Shown: positions 1-9,157, numbered from the stretch's first letter. The stretch: DNA of 64,000 nt from JALYGY01 sp963800975 (GCA_963800975.1 CAWDDB010000012.1:1-64000); one strand, 5' to 3'. Notes: generated from the sequence alone by a model not told the origin. Program-made: numbers and translations.

Positions 1-145
1 TTCTAAGAAGTTGGTTGGGGTAAGTCCTGGATCCGCTGGGCGGGAGCGAAGCATAGAACCAACCGCGTAACAGCGTCAACCCCACCCCGATCACCGCCAC
101 CGCTACGCCCGTCGCCATCGACGTAGCTACCAACGCGAAAGCCAT
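1..145 (-). CDS. Partial small membrane protein running off the left edge
   Basis: A reading frame opens at an ATG (143-145) and stays open to the window edge, giving 48 residues of which about 6-26 form a hydrophobic Ala/Val/Gly segment ending before LLRGWF, so one membrane helix or a signal anchor. AGGAG abuts this ATG, so a TTG four codons later, at better spacing, may be the real start. It follows the small conserved protein at 193-456 on the same strand by 47 nt and may be co-transcribed. The product is not recognised and the C-terminus is outside the window. The frame could be chance, but the composition is typical of a membrane segment. Confidence 0.4.
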   Translation of the reverse strand, partial: MAFALVATSMATGVAVAVIGVGLTLLRGWFYASLPPSGSRTYPNQLLR

Positions 146-192
146 CTCCTAACCAACGCCTCGACGGGCTTCGAACGTGCGTACGGTCTCTC

Positions 193-456
193 TCATCCCA
201 CTAGCCTCTCCGGCCTCTGGAACGTGTCCTGCTGCGCACCGTCGAAGTCATCCCCTGAGAAGAACGGCTCAGGCTCCACCGGGAGGACCAAACTCGCCTC
301 GGCACCGGGGTAGCTGTCCCGCACTAGGCTAATCGCCCGTTGGATACTGTGTGCTCGGACCGAAACCCGGAAGCTTGCGGCGCCGCTGCGAACCTCGATT
401 ACGACTTGAATCAGCGTGTCCCTGCTTTCTCCCGGCCAGCCGGGCCTTGACGGCAA
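193..456 (-). CDS. Small conserved protein, paralogue of the 47.6-kb protein
   Basis: This 87-aa product contains the core IEVRSGAASFRVSVRAHSIQRAISLV, which aligns without gaps to IEVRSGTARFSVAVRAESVERAVSLV of the protein at 47625-47846. Conservation at amino-acid level between distant loci, with diverged DNA, argues that both are expressed genes. The predicted fold is a short beta-beta-alpha unit with no cysteines or membrane segment; function is unknown. The upstream-most start is a TTG 3 nt after the stop of a 36-codon frame; homology begins at about residue 16, so the first residues may not be translated. In both copies a hydrophobic or exported protein follows on the same strand. The C-terminal tail after LPVEPEPFF is not conserved. 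Confidence 0.62.
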   Translation of the reverse strand: MPSRPGWPGESRDTLIQVVIEVRSGAASFRVSVRAHSIQRAISLVRDSYPGAEASLVLPVEPEPFFSGDDFDGAQQDTFQRPERLVG

Positions 457-459
457 CTG

Positions 460-570
460 CTATCGTTGTTGGCATCCCCCCTCCGGGGATAGCTCGCGCA
501 ACAAGTAAGTGATGAGGGTAGCAAGGATGCGGAGCGCTTTGTGCGCGGGGTCCTGCACCCTTCGGGCCAT
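460..570 (-). CDS. Possible 36-aa peptide upstream of the small conserved protein
   Basis: An ATG frame encodes 36 residues whose middle (KALRILATLITYLLREL) would form an amphipathic helix. The purine-rich AAGGGCGAAAA precedes the ATG, and the stop lies 3 nt before the most upstream start of the 193-456 gene, which would suit translational coupling. No homologue is recognised. The frame is short enough to be chance, so this stays a low-confidence call resting on the ribosome site, the spacing and the composition. Confidence 0.3.
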   Translation of the reverse strand: MARRVQDPAHKALRILATLITYLLRELSPEGGCQQR

Positions 571-1151
571 TTTTCGCCCTTGGAACCCCTCAAGGGGCTA
601 ATATCGGGGCTATATGCGGTAAGAATATAGGCTTCCGGCACCCCACTCCTCCTTTCCCTTGTGAACCCACGTGGGTTCACCCCAGAGAGGGGGTGCCGGG
701 TTTAGAGTGATCCGCCGAAACGCCCTTATTCACCCAAGTGCGTGGAAGTAGCGTTCTCGGAAGTCTGAATTCACCAACCTGAATAGCGGAGCCGCCGAGG
801 GGCCGTCAGGGGCCTCAGTGCCGCTGGCCGGGGGACCGGCACCATGCACCTCGTAACGCCACTGTATGGACATGCACCGGAATGGATGGGTCGGAGCGCT
901 GGTCCTTCCTGGTTCTGATCCGACCAGCTCGTAGCTAACTCGAGCTACGGGCCCCAAGCCGGCAGTAGCACTCCCACCTCGAAGGTCTCGTGCCCGACCT
1001 CGACCAGCCTGCAGCGTAGACGCCCCGGTATTCTGCGATCCAACGAGATAAAGCGAAACCCTGCCGACGCTACCGCGTAAACTTACCCAAGAGAAGCACA
1101 ACAGAACTCGTTCCCACAGGCCGAAATAGGATCTTACCCGCAATTACTTGT
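571..1151. other. Long gene-poor stretch, lower GC than its surroundings
   Basis: No frame here has a recognisable product. One 137-codon minus-strand frame (730-1143) lacks domain character and a convincing ribosome site. The stretch holds a perfect 20-bp palindrome at 661-680, a CCCCT/AGGGG hairpin at about 582-600 and TATATT-like boxes near 620-630 that could serve the minus-strand genes to the left. It may be a remnant or a regulatory region. Confidence 0.4.
661..680. promoter_or_regulatory. Perfect 20-bp palindrome, candidate operator
   Basis: The sequence GTGAACCCACGTGGGTTCAC is identical to its reverse complement over all 20 bases. It lies about 90 bp upstream of the first minus-strand small frame (start 570) and has no T-run, so an operator for a dimeric regulator is likelier than a terminator. 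The regulator is unknown. Confidence 0.45.
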
Positions 1152-1175
1152 TATATCGCGATATATCGTGATATA
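1152..1175. promoter_or_regulatory. Tandem TATATCGYGATATA palindromes, probable PadR operator
   Basis: Two 14-bp palindromes, TATATCGCGATATA (1152-1165) and TATATCGTGATATA (1162-1175), overlap by 4 bp with centres exactly 10 bp apart, one helical turn. They lie just upstream of the membrane/winged-helix gene and the PadR gene. AT-rich dyads with a central CG are known for actinobacterial PadR proteins; assignment to the PadR encoded here, as an autoregulatory site, is inference. The TATA steps may also include the promoter's -10 element. Confidence 0.7.
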
Positions 1176-1217
1176 CTGCCGTCACGTTGGATCTCTGGAG
1201 CTTAGGACGGAGGCGAG

Positions 1218-1697
1218 ATGTACGGTCCGGGCAGGATGGGTTACTTGGGCGGGGGTCGCGGGTTCGGGCCTCGGCCGGGGCGTTGGGGGCGTGGGGGGCC
1301 GCCGGTAGGGACGGTGGTCGTCGTGGTCGTCGGGGGGTTGATTCTCTTCTCCATGGCCGGGGCGTACGGGTTCTTCCCGTTCTTCTTTCTCTTTCCCCTG
1401 GCCTTCCTGCTGATACCAGCGATCGGGCTCTCGGTGCGCGGCGTGGCCGGCCTCTTCGAGGAGCGGGCGCGCAGGCCGGCGGAGGACGGGCGCAAGGAGA
1501 AGGAGCTCCTGGAGGCGCTCGCGCGGCACGGGGAGCTCACGCCAGCGCGGGCCGCGCTTGAGACCTCGCTCGGCGTTGCCGAGGCCGACCGCATGCTCTC
1601 CGACCTGGCCAAGGACGGGCACATAGAGGTGCGGGCGCGCGAGGGCAGGCTAGGGTACGCGCTCTGGGCGGGCGATCAGGGTGAGCTTACGGCGTAG
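1218..1697 (+). CDS. Membrane protein with C-terminal winged-helix-like domain
   Basis: A 159-aa product. Residues 1-28 are Gly/Arg-rich; two hydrophobic helices follow at about 29-52 and 53-73 (a Phe-rich stretch then LAFLLIPAIGL). The remaining half is soluble and helical (KEKELLEALARHGELTPARAALETSLGVAEADRMLSDL) and ends in a beta-wing-like EVRAREGRLGYAL, a pattern like a winged-helix module. The ATG is preceded by ACGGAGGCGAG. It is the first gene of a unit with the PadR regulator 54 nt downstream, behind the tandem palindrome, so it is probably the PadR-controlled target. Actinobacterial PadR genes often sit beside small membrane proteins. Specific function unknown. Confidence 0.7.
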   Translation: MYGPGRMGYLGGGRGFGPRPGRWGRGGPPVGTVVVVVVGGLILFSMAGAYGFFPFFFLFPLAFLLIPAIGLSVRGVAGLFEERARRPAEDGRKEKELLEALARHGELTPARAALETSLGVAEADRMLSDLAKDGHIEVRAREGRLGYALWAGDQGELTA

Positions 1698-1751
1698 ACG
1701 AAGCGGTGAATGCGATGCGTCGTGTGTGGCGGCGCGAGAGGAGATGGAGTT

Positions 1752-2318
1752 ATGTTTGGACACAAGGCGATGAAGGGCTTCTTCGGCCGGGGACCGTGGC
1801 GGGGCCACGGGTTCGGTCCGGGGCGAGGGCGTATGTTCGAGAAGGGCGATCTCAAGTACGTGGTGCTTGACCTCATCAAGGACAAGCCGGCGCACGGCTA
1901 CGAGGTGATGCGGGCGCTCGAAGATCGCTTCCGCGGGTTCTACTCCCCGAGCGCCGGCTCGGTCTACCCGACGTTGCAGATGCTCGAGGACCTCGGCTAC
2001 GTGACGTCGACGCAGCAGGACGGCAAGAAGGTGTACGAGATCACGGCCAGCGGGCGAGAGTTCCTGGAGGAGAATCAGAGTTCCGTGCGGAACATCTGGG
2101 GCCGGGTCGGCGGGGGCTGGGACCCCGAGATGGGGCGCGAGATACACGAGATACGGCACGAGGTGATGGGCCTCGGCAAGCAATTCGGTCGCGAGATGCA
2201 CGAGGGGAGGCTGGACCAGGAGAAGCTGCGCCGCGTCCACGAGGTCATCTCCCGCTCGGTGCGGGAGATCGAGGAGATCATGAACGACAGGGAGGACCCC
2301 GGGGCGACGCGCGTCTAG
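1752..2318 (+). CDS. PadR-family transcriptional regulator
   Basis: A 188-aa protein with a Gly/Arg/Phe-rich N-terminal tail (1-28) followed by the PadR winged helix: LKYVVLDLIKDKPAHGYEVMRALEDRF, then SAGSVYPTLQMLEDLGYVTS and the wing QDGKKVYEITASGREFLEE. The C-terminal half is helical and charged, the usual dimerisation region. The start is the ATG at 1752, preceded by GAGGAGATGGAGTT; an in-frame ATG 14 codons upstream has no ribosome site. PadR proteins are repressors that often sense toxic small molecules. With the preceding membrane gene it forms a two-gene unit behind a tandem dyad and is probably autoregulated. Confidence 0.9.
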   Translation: MFGHKAMKGFFGRGPWRGHGFGPGRGRMFEKGDLKYVVLDLIKDKPAHGYEVMRALEDRFRGFYSPSAGSVYPTLQMLEDLGYVTSTQQDGKKVYEITASGREFLEENQSSVRNIWGRVGGGWDPEMGREIHEIRHEVMGLGKQFGREMHEGRLDQEKLRRVHEVISRSVREIEEIMNDREDPGATRV

Positions 2319-2490
2319 CGCACCGTTACCCGTCAGCTACCAGCGGTCGGCCCTCGGCTTTACTTTTTTGCCGGGCGCCGATCGCGTTCGCGCGCTGCTC
2401 TAGCACATCGGCCTGTCCCGGGCTTGCCGCTGGCGGGGCGGGACCACGATAATACCGGTCTGCCCTGAAGGCGAATCCCAGAGGAAGAGC

Positions 2491-3504
<1,014 letters not shown>

Positions 3505-3547
3505 GCGGAGGGCACGGAAGAAGGCTTCTGTTCAGGGGTCGCGAGCG

Positions 3548-4456
3548 GTGACGCGGTTCGTGCTCTCCCTCCTCGTCTTGGCGGCGATCTGCGCCGTCGC
3601 TTACCTCGTCGTCGCCTACGCGGTGGCGGCCAGGCTCTCCGGGCAGGTCAGGCGACCGGTCGAGCTGACGCCGGCCGACTTCGGCCTGGATTACCGCGAG
3701 GTCCACTTCCCGAGCAGCGACGGGCTGCGCCTGAGCGCCTGGTGGGTGGACGGGGGTTCTTCGCGGGCCGCGGTGCTGGTCCACGGATGGGGCGCCGACA
3801 AGTCCAGCCGCTACGTGCTCGAGACGGCCGCCGTCTACGAGGAGGCAGGATTCGACGTGCTCATGCCCGACCTGCGCGCCCACGGCGAATCCGAGGGCAC
3901 CCGCGTCACCGTCGGCTACCGAGAGGTGCGCGACGTGGAGGGAGCGCTTTCGTGGCTGGCAGAACAGGGCTACGACCCGGCCCTGACGGTGCTGCACGGC
4001 TGGTCGATGGGAGGCGCGGCGGTGGTACGGGCTGCGCCGGGTACCGGCGTCGCGGCGGTCGTCGAGGAGTCCGCGTACGCCGACCTGCCGCCGCTACTGC
4101 GGCAGCGGATCCCCGAGTTCAGCGGCCTGCCCGCCTTCTTCACCCCGGGGGTCTTCCTCGTTGGGAGGCACTTCCTTGGCATAGACCCGTGGGCGGTGCG
4201 GCCGGTGGAGGAGGCCGGGGAGCTCTCACGCGAGGGCGTCCCGTTCATGATCATCCACTCCACGGACGACGAGATGGTGCCCTACGAGCACGCCGCGTTG
4301 CTTGCGAAAGCATATCCCGGGGCCACCTTCTGGAGGCTCGACGGCTACGGTCACGTCGGGGCGCACGAGCACCCCGAGTACCGAAAGAAGCTATTGGCTT
4401 TCTTGAAAGAGTCCGTACCGCCCGCACCCGGAAGGCAAACGCGAGGCGATCCCTAG
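3548..4456 (+). CDS. Membrane-anchored alpha/beta hydrolase
   Basis: A 302-aa protein starting at a GTG. Residues 3-27 form one membrane helix (FVLSLLVLAAICAVAYLVVAYAVAA), followed by an alpha/beta-hydrolase domain: VLVHGWGADKSS as oxyanion-loop region, GWSMGG (about 156-161) with the nucleophile Ser, HSTDDEMV supplying the acid and GYGHVGAHE the catalytic His. Together these match the bacterial BAAT/prolyl-oligopeptidase-like hydrolases anchored outside the membrane. The substrate is unknown. It lies 43 nt after the deacetylase-family gene. An open frame extends upstream inside that gene, but only the GTG places the membrane helix at the N-terminus. Confidence 0.82.
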   Translation: MTRFVLSLLVLAAICAVAYLVVAYAVAARLSGQVRRPVELTPADFGLDYREVHFPSSDGLRLSAWWVDGGSSRAAVLVHGWGADKSSRYVLETAAVYEEAGFDVLMPDLRAHGESEGTRVTVGYREVRDVEGALSWLAEQGYDPALTVLHGWSMGGAAVVRAAPGTGVAAVVEESAYADLPPLLRQRIPEFSGLPAFFTPGVFLVGRHFLGIDPWAVRPVEEAGELSREGVPFMIIHSTDDEMVPYEHAALLAKAYPGATFWRLDGYGHVGAHEHPEYRKKLLAFLKESVPPAPGRQTRGDP

Positions 4457-4509
4457 CCAAACACCTCGAGCGTGGCCCGGTTCAAGCAGAAGGGTCGGGG
4501 CTATCTGGC

Positions 4510-5394
4510 CTACATGTGGCTTGGGTGGCCGGAGACGAAGTGGCCCGCGTGGTCCCTCGCGAACTCGGCGAAGGAGCGCGGGTCGCTGCCGGCGACTCGG
4601 CGGACGACGTCGGTCACCAACTCTCCTTCACCCTCGCCGTAGGCCGAGGCAATGAAGGCAAGGTCGTCGGCACGCCACCGAGGCAAGCCACGTTCGGCGA
4701 TGAGGTTGTCACAGAACGCCTCGGGCTCTGCCGGTTCGTATGCGACCTCCTTCCCGATGGCCGTGCCTATGGTCCCGGCGGCGTCGCCGTAGGACAACGC
4801 CGCCGGGCCGCTCACGACGTAGGTCGCTCCCGCGTGCGCTTCCTCCAAAAGGGCCGCCGCGGCCACGCGCGCGACGTCGCGCACGTCCACCAGAGCGAAC
4901 CGGCGATCGCCCATGGGCGCCGTGAACCTTCCCACCGCGGCGATGGAGGGACCGAAGCGCAGGAAGTTCTGCATGAACAGCTGTGGGCGGAGGATGGTGT
5001 GCTCCAACCCCGAGTCTTCGAGGGTCCGCTCGGCCCGGGCGTGCCAGCGCATGAGCGCAACCCGGTTATCGGGCCTCGCACCGCTGGCCGAAAGCTTGAC
5101 GATCCTCTCAACGCCCGCTCGAGTGGCAGCCTCCACGAAGGCGGCTTCCATTGCGGGTTGCCCTGGGTTGTCCCGCGACATGAGGAAGGCACGGTCCATC
5201 CCGTCGAGCGCCTCACGCAGGGTCTCGGGCCGCTCGAAGTCCGCAACGACCGCCTCCACGCCGCGGGCGGCGAGGCCGGTGGCCTGCTCCTCCGTCCGCA
5301 CCATCGCGCGCGTCCTCGCACCTCGGCGAACGAGTTCTTCGACGAGCGCGTCACCGACCTGGCCGCTGGCTCCGGTGACGAGGATGACGCTCAT
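4510..5394 (-). CDS. NmrA/SDR-type NAD(P)-binding protein (copy 1)
   Basis: A 294-aa atypical short-chain dehydrogenase: MSVILVTGASGQVGDAL is the Rossmann glycine loop, followed by RAMVRTEEQA, which binds the NADP ribose in NmrA-like quinone reductases and redox sensors. LSASGARPDN and WHARAERTLEDSGLEHTILRP are typical of the family, which lacks the catalytic YxxxK. I chose the ATG before SVILVTG, preceded by GGAAGGTGCGGAACGC; an upstream GTG adds six unconserved residues. A homologous gene lies 323 nt away on the same strand (5712-6617), so the two are probably an old duplication. Likely an NADP-dependent quinone or aldehyde oxidoreductase. Confidence 0.85.
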   Translation of the reverse strand: MSVILVTGASGQVGDALVEELVRRGARTRAMVRTEEQATGLAARGVEAVVADFERPETLREALDGMDRAFLMSRDNPGQPAMEAAFVEAATRAGVERIVKLSASGARPDNRVALMRWHARAERTLEDSGLEHTILRPQLFMQNFLRFGPSIAAVGRFTAPMGDRRFALVDVRDVARVAAAALLEEAHAGATYVVSGPAALSYGDAAGTIGTAIGKEVAYEPAEPEAFCDNLIAERGLPRWRADDLAFIASAYGEGEGELVTDVVRRVAGSDPRSFAEFARDHAGHFVSGHPSHM

Positions 5395-5711
5395 GCGTTC
5401 CGCACCTTCCACCTCTTTCGTGGTCTCGCGTTTCCTAGAAGCATACCGCTGGCCATCAGAACCTGCGGGTGGCCCTCCTGCCAGGACGTCGGGTGAATAG
5501 AGGCGAGAGTGATGGCCGTACCCGCCCAGCCACCAAGTTCTTGCTAAGGACTTCTTGATTAACCCAATCGTCTATTCCCCTGCCCTTCTCGTTACTCTCG
5601 ATGGGGCTGGGCACCCACGCCCCGCCCCATCATCTTGGTCGCGAACGTGGCCGATCTCGGCCTCGGCTGCCGCGGAGAGCTCCGCCCCTCCGCTTGTCTG
5701 GACCTCAGCCG
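5395..5711. other. Intergenic stretch between the two NmrA-like genes
   Basis: No gene is supported in these 317 bases. The part next to 5394 should carry the promoter of copy 1. Around 5540-5585 the sequence is locally AT-rich (CTTGATTAACCCAATCG), a possible promoter core. No hairpin terminator with a T-run is visible. Confidence 0.4.
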
Positions 5712-6617
5712 TTACGAGCCGCTCCCGGCAAGGACCTCGGCCCCTGCATCGTCGGCTTGCCGGAAGACCCCTGCGTGGTCGCGGGCGAACTCCGCGAAGG
5801 TCCTGGGGTCGCGCCCGGTAAGGGCGCGCACGGTGCCGGTGGTCCGGTTCTGGTCGCCCTGTCGGAGGAACCCGAACACCGCGACGATCTGGCCCGCCAC
5901 GAACTCCGGCATCCCGGCTTCGACAAGCGCCTGTCGCGCCGCCTCGTCGGGCACCGCGATGAACTGAACGCGCTGACCCGCTGCGGAGGAGAGCTCTTCT
6001 GCCACGCGCTCGAAGCTGATCGCCTCGGGCCCGGTGAGCGTGTAGGTCTCTCCGTCGTGCTCGTCCTCGGTGAGGGCCACAGCGGCTACCGCCGCAATGT
6101 CACCGGGGTCGATCATCGCGACCCTCGCCCCGGCGGCCGGAGCGAAGAGGCTCCCCGCGTGCCTGACCCCTTCCGCCGAGCCGAGCAGGTTCGTCATGTT
6201 GAAGGTAGGCCGCAGAGCGACGGCCGGGACTCCCGACGCCAGCAGGTGCTCCTCGATCCTCCCGTGCCAGTCCCAGAACGCCACGGGCGACCCGATCTCC
6301 GCCCCGAGCGCGGAGAGCTTCACGATCCGCCGCACCCCTGCCTCCCGAGCCGCGTCGATCACGCCGGTCTCGTACTCGACCTGGCGCGGGTCGTTGGCGC
6401 ACGCGAGGAAGACGCTTTCGACGCCTTCCAGCGCCCGGCGCACGGACGCCGCGTCCGAGAAGTCGCCCGACACTAGCTCGACGCCGTCGCCAAGCATCGC
6501 CGCGGCCTTGCTCGGGTCTCGCACGAAGGCGCGAACGGATGCGCCGCGCTCCCGCAGCTCTCGGACCACTTGTGAGCCGACGTTCCCCGTCGCCCCGGTC
6601 ACCAGTATCTTCGCCAT
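5712..6617 (-). CDS. NmrA/SDR-type NAD(P)-binding protein (copy 2)
   Basis: An approximately 301-aa protein beginning MAKILVTGATGNVGSQVV (Rossmann loop) followed by RAFVRDPSKAAAM. LSALGAEIGSPVAFWDWHGRIEEHLLASGVPAVALRP mirrors the same region of copy 1, and the end TGRDPRTFAEFARDHAGVF matches SDPRSFAEFARDHAGHF there, confirming paralogy. No YxxxK triad is present. Three ATGs are close together near the start; the last two give MMAK. A ribosome site GAAAGGAACG precedes them. A roughly 70-nt sequence upstream (6650-6720) recurs upstream of the gene at 9158-9899. Probably a NAD(P)-dependent oxidoreductase or redox sensor. Confidence 0.85.
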   Translation of the reverse strand: MAKILVTGATGNVGSQVVRELRERGASVRAFVRDPSKAAAMLGDGVELVSGDFSDAASVRRALEGVESVFLACANDPRQVEYETGVIDAAREAGVRRIVKLSALGAEIGSPVAFWDWHGRIEEHLLASGVPAVALRPTFNMTNLLGSAEGVRHAGSLFAPAAGARVAMIDPGDIAAVAAVALTEDEHDGETYTLTGPEAISFERVAEELSSAAGQRVQFIAVPDEAARQALVEAGMPEFVAGQIVAVFGFLRQGDQNRTTGTVRALTGRDPRTFAEFARDHAGVFRQADDAGAEVLAGSGS

Positions 6618-6702
6618 CATTCATCGTTCCTTTCTCATCGATCGATGCTCGTGCTTGCCTTCAGTGCGGATACTTCCTCGCGTCCGCCCACGCCACCCCC
6701 TG

Positions 6703-8133
6703 CTACATGCCGACCTCCTTCGTCGAAGCGGCCGTGGAGGGCGGGATGTTGCGGTTGAAGCGAAAGAGGTTGTTCGGGTCGTACTCGTTTTTCAGAGCGA
6801 CCAGCCGCTCCCAGTCTTCGGGCGGGTAGGCGGCGCGGACCCGGTCCTCGACGGGGTCTACCTCCATGTAGTTGAGGAGGGTCTCGCCGGTCTGGTACTG
6901 ACGGGTCGCCTCGGCCAGGCGGACTATGTGGGCCTTGACGCCCTCGGCCATCTCCGGGGTAAAGGTCGCCCCGAGGGCGTTCAACGAGAACCGGGCGTCG
7001 CCGCTGCCCATTGGGTTCAGGTGTTCCGGGGTGCGGGCTAGCGCGCCGCCGAGCTGGCGGATTTCGACCATTAGCAAGGGCGATCCCGATCCGGCGCCCG
7101 CGACCCCGACGAGGGCATCTATGGCCTGCGGCGAGAGGTCGGAGAGCATCCCGGCGTACTGGATGACGCCCATCGGGTCCACGGGGTCCTTGCTGATCGC
7201 GTCCATCGCCCCGACGGGCAACTCACCGAAGGTGTCCACGATGGGCTCGCCGAGCCCTTCGCGTACGGGCCGGAACATCTCCTCCCCGTCGGCCGGCTTC
7301 TCACCGCAGTAGCAGCCCTTCACCAAGACGACGGACCGGCCTCGCAGCGGCTCCGGCAGGTGCGGCAGTGGCGGGACGTTCATGAAGGAGACGGCCGTGG
7401 TCATCTCGTCTGGGAGCCCCGCGCTCCAGCGGGCGTAGCGGTCCAGCACCTCGCGGGCCTTCTCCACCGGGTAGAAGACGCTGCCGCCGTAGACGGTCGT
7501 CAACGGGTAGAGCCGAAACTCCAGCGAGGTGACGATCCCGAAGTTGCCCCCGCCACCCTTCAGGCCCCAGAACAGGTCCGCGTTCTCCTCGGCGCTCAGG
7601 CGCAGGAGCTCCCCGTCGGCGGTGACGACGTCGGCCTCCGTGACGCTCGCCGAGTTGAGCCCGTACTTTCGTCCGAGCCACCCGAAGCCGCCGCCCATCG
7701 TGTAGCCGACGACGCCAACGTGGGGGGCCGAGCCGGCCAGGCCCGCGAGGCCGTGGGCCTGGGCCTCAGGGATCACGTCCTTCCACAACGCGCCCGCCTC
7801 GACCCTCGCCGTCCGGGCCACGGGGTCTATCCGTACGCCCCGCATCCGCGACGTGTTCACGAGCAAGCCTCCGTCGGACGGCGTCCCGACACCGTGCCCG
7901 GTCGCCATCACCCCGACGCCAAGCCCCTCGTCCCGCGCGAAACGCACCGCGGCGACGACATCCGCCGCGCCCTCGGCCATAAGCACCACGGCCGGTTTCT
8001 GGTGCGCGTTGAGGTTCCAAGCCGCGCGTGCGTCGTCGTAAGCGGCGTCGCCGGGTAGGTAGGCGTCGCCTCGGATACGCGCCCGCAGTTCCTCTGCCGC
8101 TTTCGCGTGGGTCGATTCGGTATGTATCGTCAT
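6703..8133 (-). CDS. FAD-binding oxidoreductase, berberine-bridge family (copy 1)
   Basis: A 476-aa flavoenzyme. The FAD_binding_4 domain spans about 35-200: VVLMAEGAADVVAAVRFARDEG, then VMATGHGVGTPSDGGLLVNTSRM with the His that can carry covalent FAD, and MGGGFGWLGRKYGLNSASVTEADVVTADG. The C-terminal berberine-bridge motif NYMEVDPVEDRVRAAYPPEDWERLVALKNEYDPNNLFRFNRNI is intact. The start is the ATG at 8133, preceded by GTGAAAGGAAGAACGAT; a longer open frame upstream overlaps the zinc-ribbon gene. The enzyme oxidises alcohols, sugars or secondary metabolites; substrate unknown. A second family member lies at 50857. Confidence 0.88.
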   Translation of the reverse strand: MTIHTESTHAKAAEELRARIRGDAYLPGDAAYDDARAAWNLNAHQKPAVVLMAEGAADVVAAVRFARDEGLGVGVMATGHGVGTPSDGGLLVNTSRMRGVRIDPVARTARVEAGALWKDVIPEAQAHGLAGLAGSAPHVGVVGYTMGGGFGWLGRKYGLNSASVTEADVVTADGELLRLSAEENADLFWGLKGGGGNFGIVTSLEFRLYPLTTVYGGSVFYPVEKAREVLDRYARWSAGLPDEMTTAVSFMNVPPLPHLPEPLRGRSVVLVKGCYCGEKPADGEEMFRPVREGLGEPIVDTFGELPVGAMDAISKDPVDPMGVIQYAGMLSDLSPQAIDALVGVAGAGSGSPLLMVEIRQLGGALARTPEHLNPMGSGDARFSLNALGATFTPEMAEGVKAHIVRLAEATRQYQTGETLLNYMEVDPVEDRVRAAYPPEDWERLVALKNEYDPNNLFRFNRNIPPSTAASTKEVGM

Positions 8134-8215
8134 ATCGTTCTTCCTTTCACTCGTTCGATCGTGATGGCCGGGACCGCCCGATGCGGCCCCGGCAAATGCG
8201 GCCTGGATGTGTCTC

Positions 8216-8404
8216 CTACGCCGCCGTCGGTTGCTTGCGCTCCGCCTCCTCGAAGGTGTGCCGCCTGGCTTCCTCGGAGAGCCACTCCAGGTGGTCAAGG
8301 TGGCCGCACTTGGGGCACCTGAGCGCCCGATCACCGTCGCTCGTGGTGATCGTCTCGCGGTCCTCGATCTCTCCCGTCCTTCCGCAGTAACAGCTTTCTC
8401 GCAT
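8216..8404 (-). CDS. Small zinc-ribbon protein
   Basis: A 62-aa protein with paired cysteine knuckles, SCYCGRTG near the N-terminus and RCPKCGHLDH in the middle, a pattern that can bind one zinc ion. The C-terminal part is helical and charged (EEARRHTFEEAERK). The ATG at 8404 is best, since AAGGAGG lies 8 nt upstream; a GTG three codons earlier overlaps that ribosome site. It precedes the flavoenzyme gene by 82 nt on the same strand. Similar short ribbons occur widely in actinobacteria without known function. Confidence 0.75.
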   Translation of the reverse strand: MRESCYCGRTGEIEDRETITTSDGDRALRCPKCGHLDHLEWLSEEARRHTFEEAERKQPTAA

Positions 8405-8452
8405 CTCACTCACCTCCTTCGCTCGCGTCGGTCTCTACTGGTCGGTGTTCTC

Positions 8453-9079
8453 TCACTGCCTCAACGGCGGGAAATCGGCGCATACGGCCTCCCCGAACAC
8501 GGTGCTGGGGGCACCGTTGTCCCGGACCGTTGTCGTCCAACTGAACTCCTCGTCGGGCTCGCTGCGCAACAGGTCGTCGTCCCGCCCGTCGTTCTGGCGG
8601 GTGCCGCCTCCCCCGCTCAGCACCAGGTCCCCGAAATCGCAGGACGCGCCTTGTCGCTCCGTGCCGCCGCCTCCGGGTCCGGTCACCTGGGTGAACACGA
8701 TGTAGGTCCTGCTGGGCAGGAAGTCTCCCGCGCTGCGGTTGTCGAGTTCGTCTGCGTTGAGGTTGGCCACCCTGGCGTCCGAGGAGACCCTCATCGGTGT
8801 CTCCCCTTCTGGCACGCTGAGGGTGAGGGCTGTGTCGTCTGCGCCGGGGTTGGTGTTCGCCACCTGCAAGGTGCTGCCGTTTACGTTGCCGGTCAGACGC
8901 GTGAGGGCGTTCGCCACATTGTTCTGGCCGAGAATGAAGTTGCCACCACTGGCCCCTAACGCCGTCGAGGCCGCCCCTACCGTGAGGGCGAGCATCATGG
9001 CCAGGCCCATCGCCGTGGCCGTGCCCCTCGCCATCCGGAGCGTTCCCGATGCGACCTTCTTCACTGTCGCCTTCACCAT
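8453..9079 (-). CDS. Secreted or surface protein, tandem paralogue A
   Basis: A 208-aa protein with a basic N-terminus and hydrophobic segment (about 20-43, ending ASTALGASG) that reads as a signal peptide. The mature part starts FILGQNNVANALTRLTGNVNGSTLQVANTNPGADDTALTLSVPEGETPMRVSSDARVANLNADELDNRSAGDFL, aligning with the neighbouring gene (9158-9899) block by block. A Gly-rich stretch and the end CADFPPLRQ, matching CADLPPLR in the neighbour, follow. Related actinobacterial exported proteins carry LDG-DST repeats, of which this copy keeps only one degenerate unit. AAGGAG sequences precede the ATG. Function unknown; likely cell-surface. Confidence 0.72.
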   Translation of the reverse strand: MVKATVKKVASGTLRMARGTATAMGLAMMLALTVGAASTALGASGGNFILGQNNVANALTRLTGNVNGSTLQVANTNPGADDTALTLSVPEGETPMRVSSDARVANLNADELDNRSAGDFLPSRTYIVFTQVTGPGGGGTERQGASCDFGDLVLSGGGGTRQNDGRDDDLLRSEPDEEFSWTTTVRDNGAPSTVFGEAVCADFPPLRQ

Positions 9080-9157
9080 CTCCTTCGTTCTCCTTCCTGT
9101 TGGAGGGCGGGCGTCATGCCCGCCCCATGCATCATCGAGATCGTTCGCCGTGGCTCG

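Noticed and set aside
730..1143. 137-codon minus-strand frame
   Set aside because: No domain, no ribosome site and mixed composition; overlaps a gene-poor stretch with no homologue recognised.
2319..2490. Terminator after the PadR gene
   Set aside because: There is a T-run near 2363 but no stable stem directly before it.
3742..5496. 584-codon plus-strand frame across the hydrolase and NmrA gene
   Set aside because: Arg/Gly-rich shadow spanning two well-supported genes on both strands.
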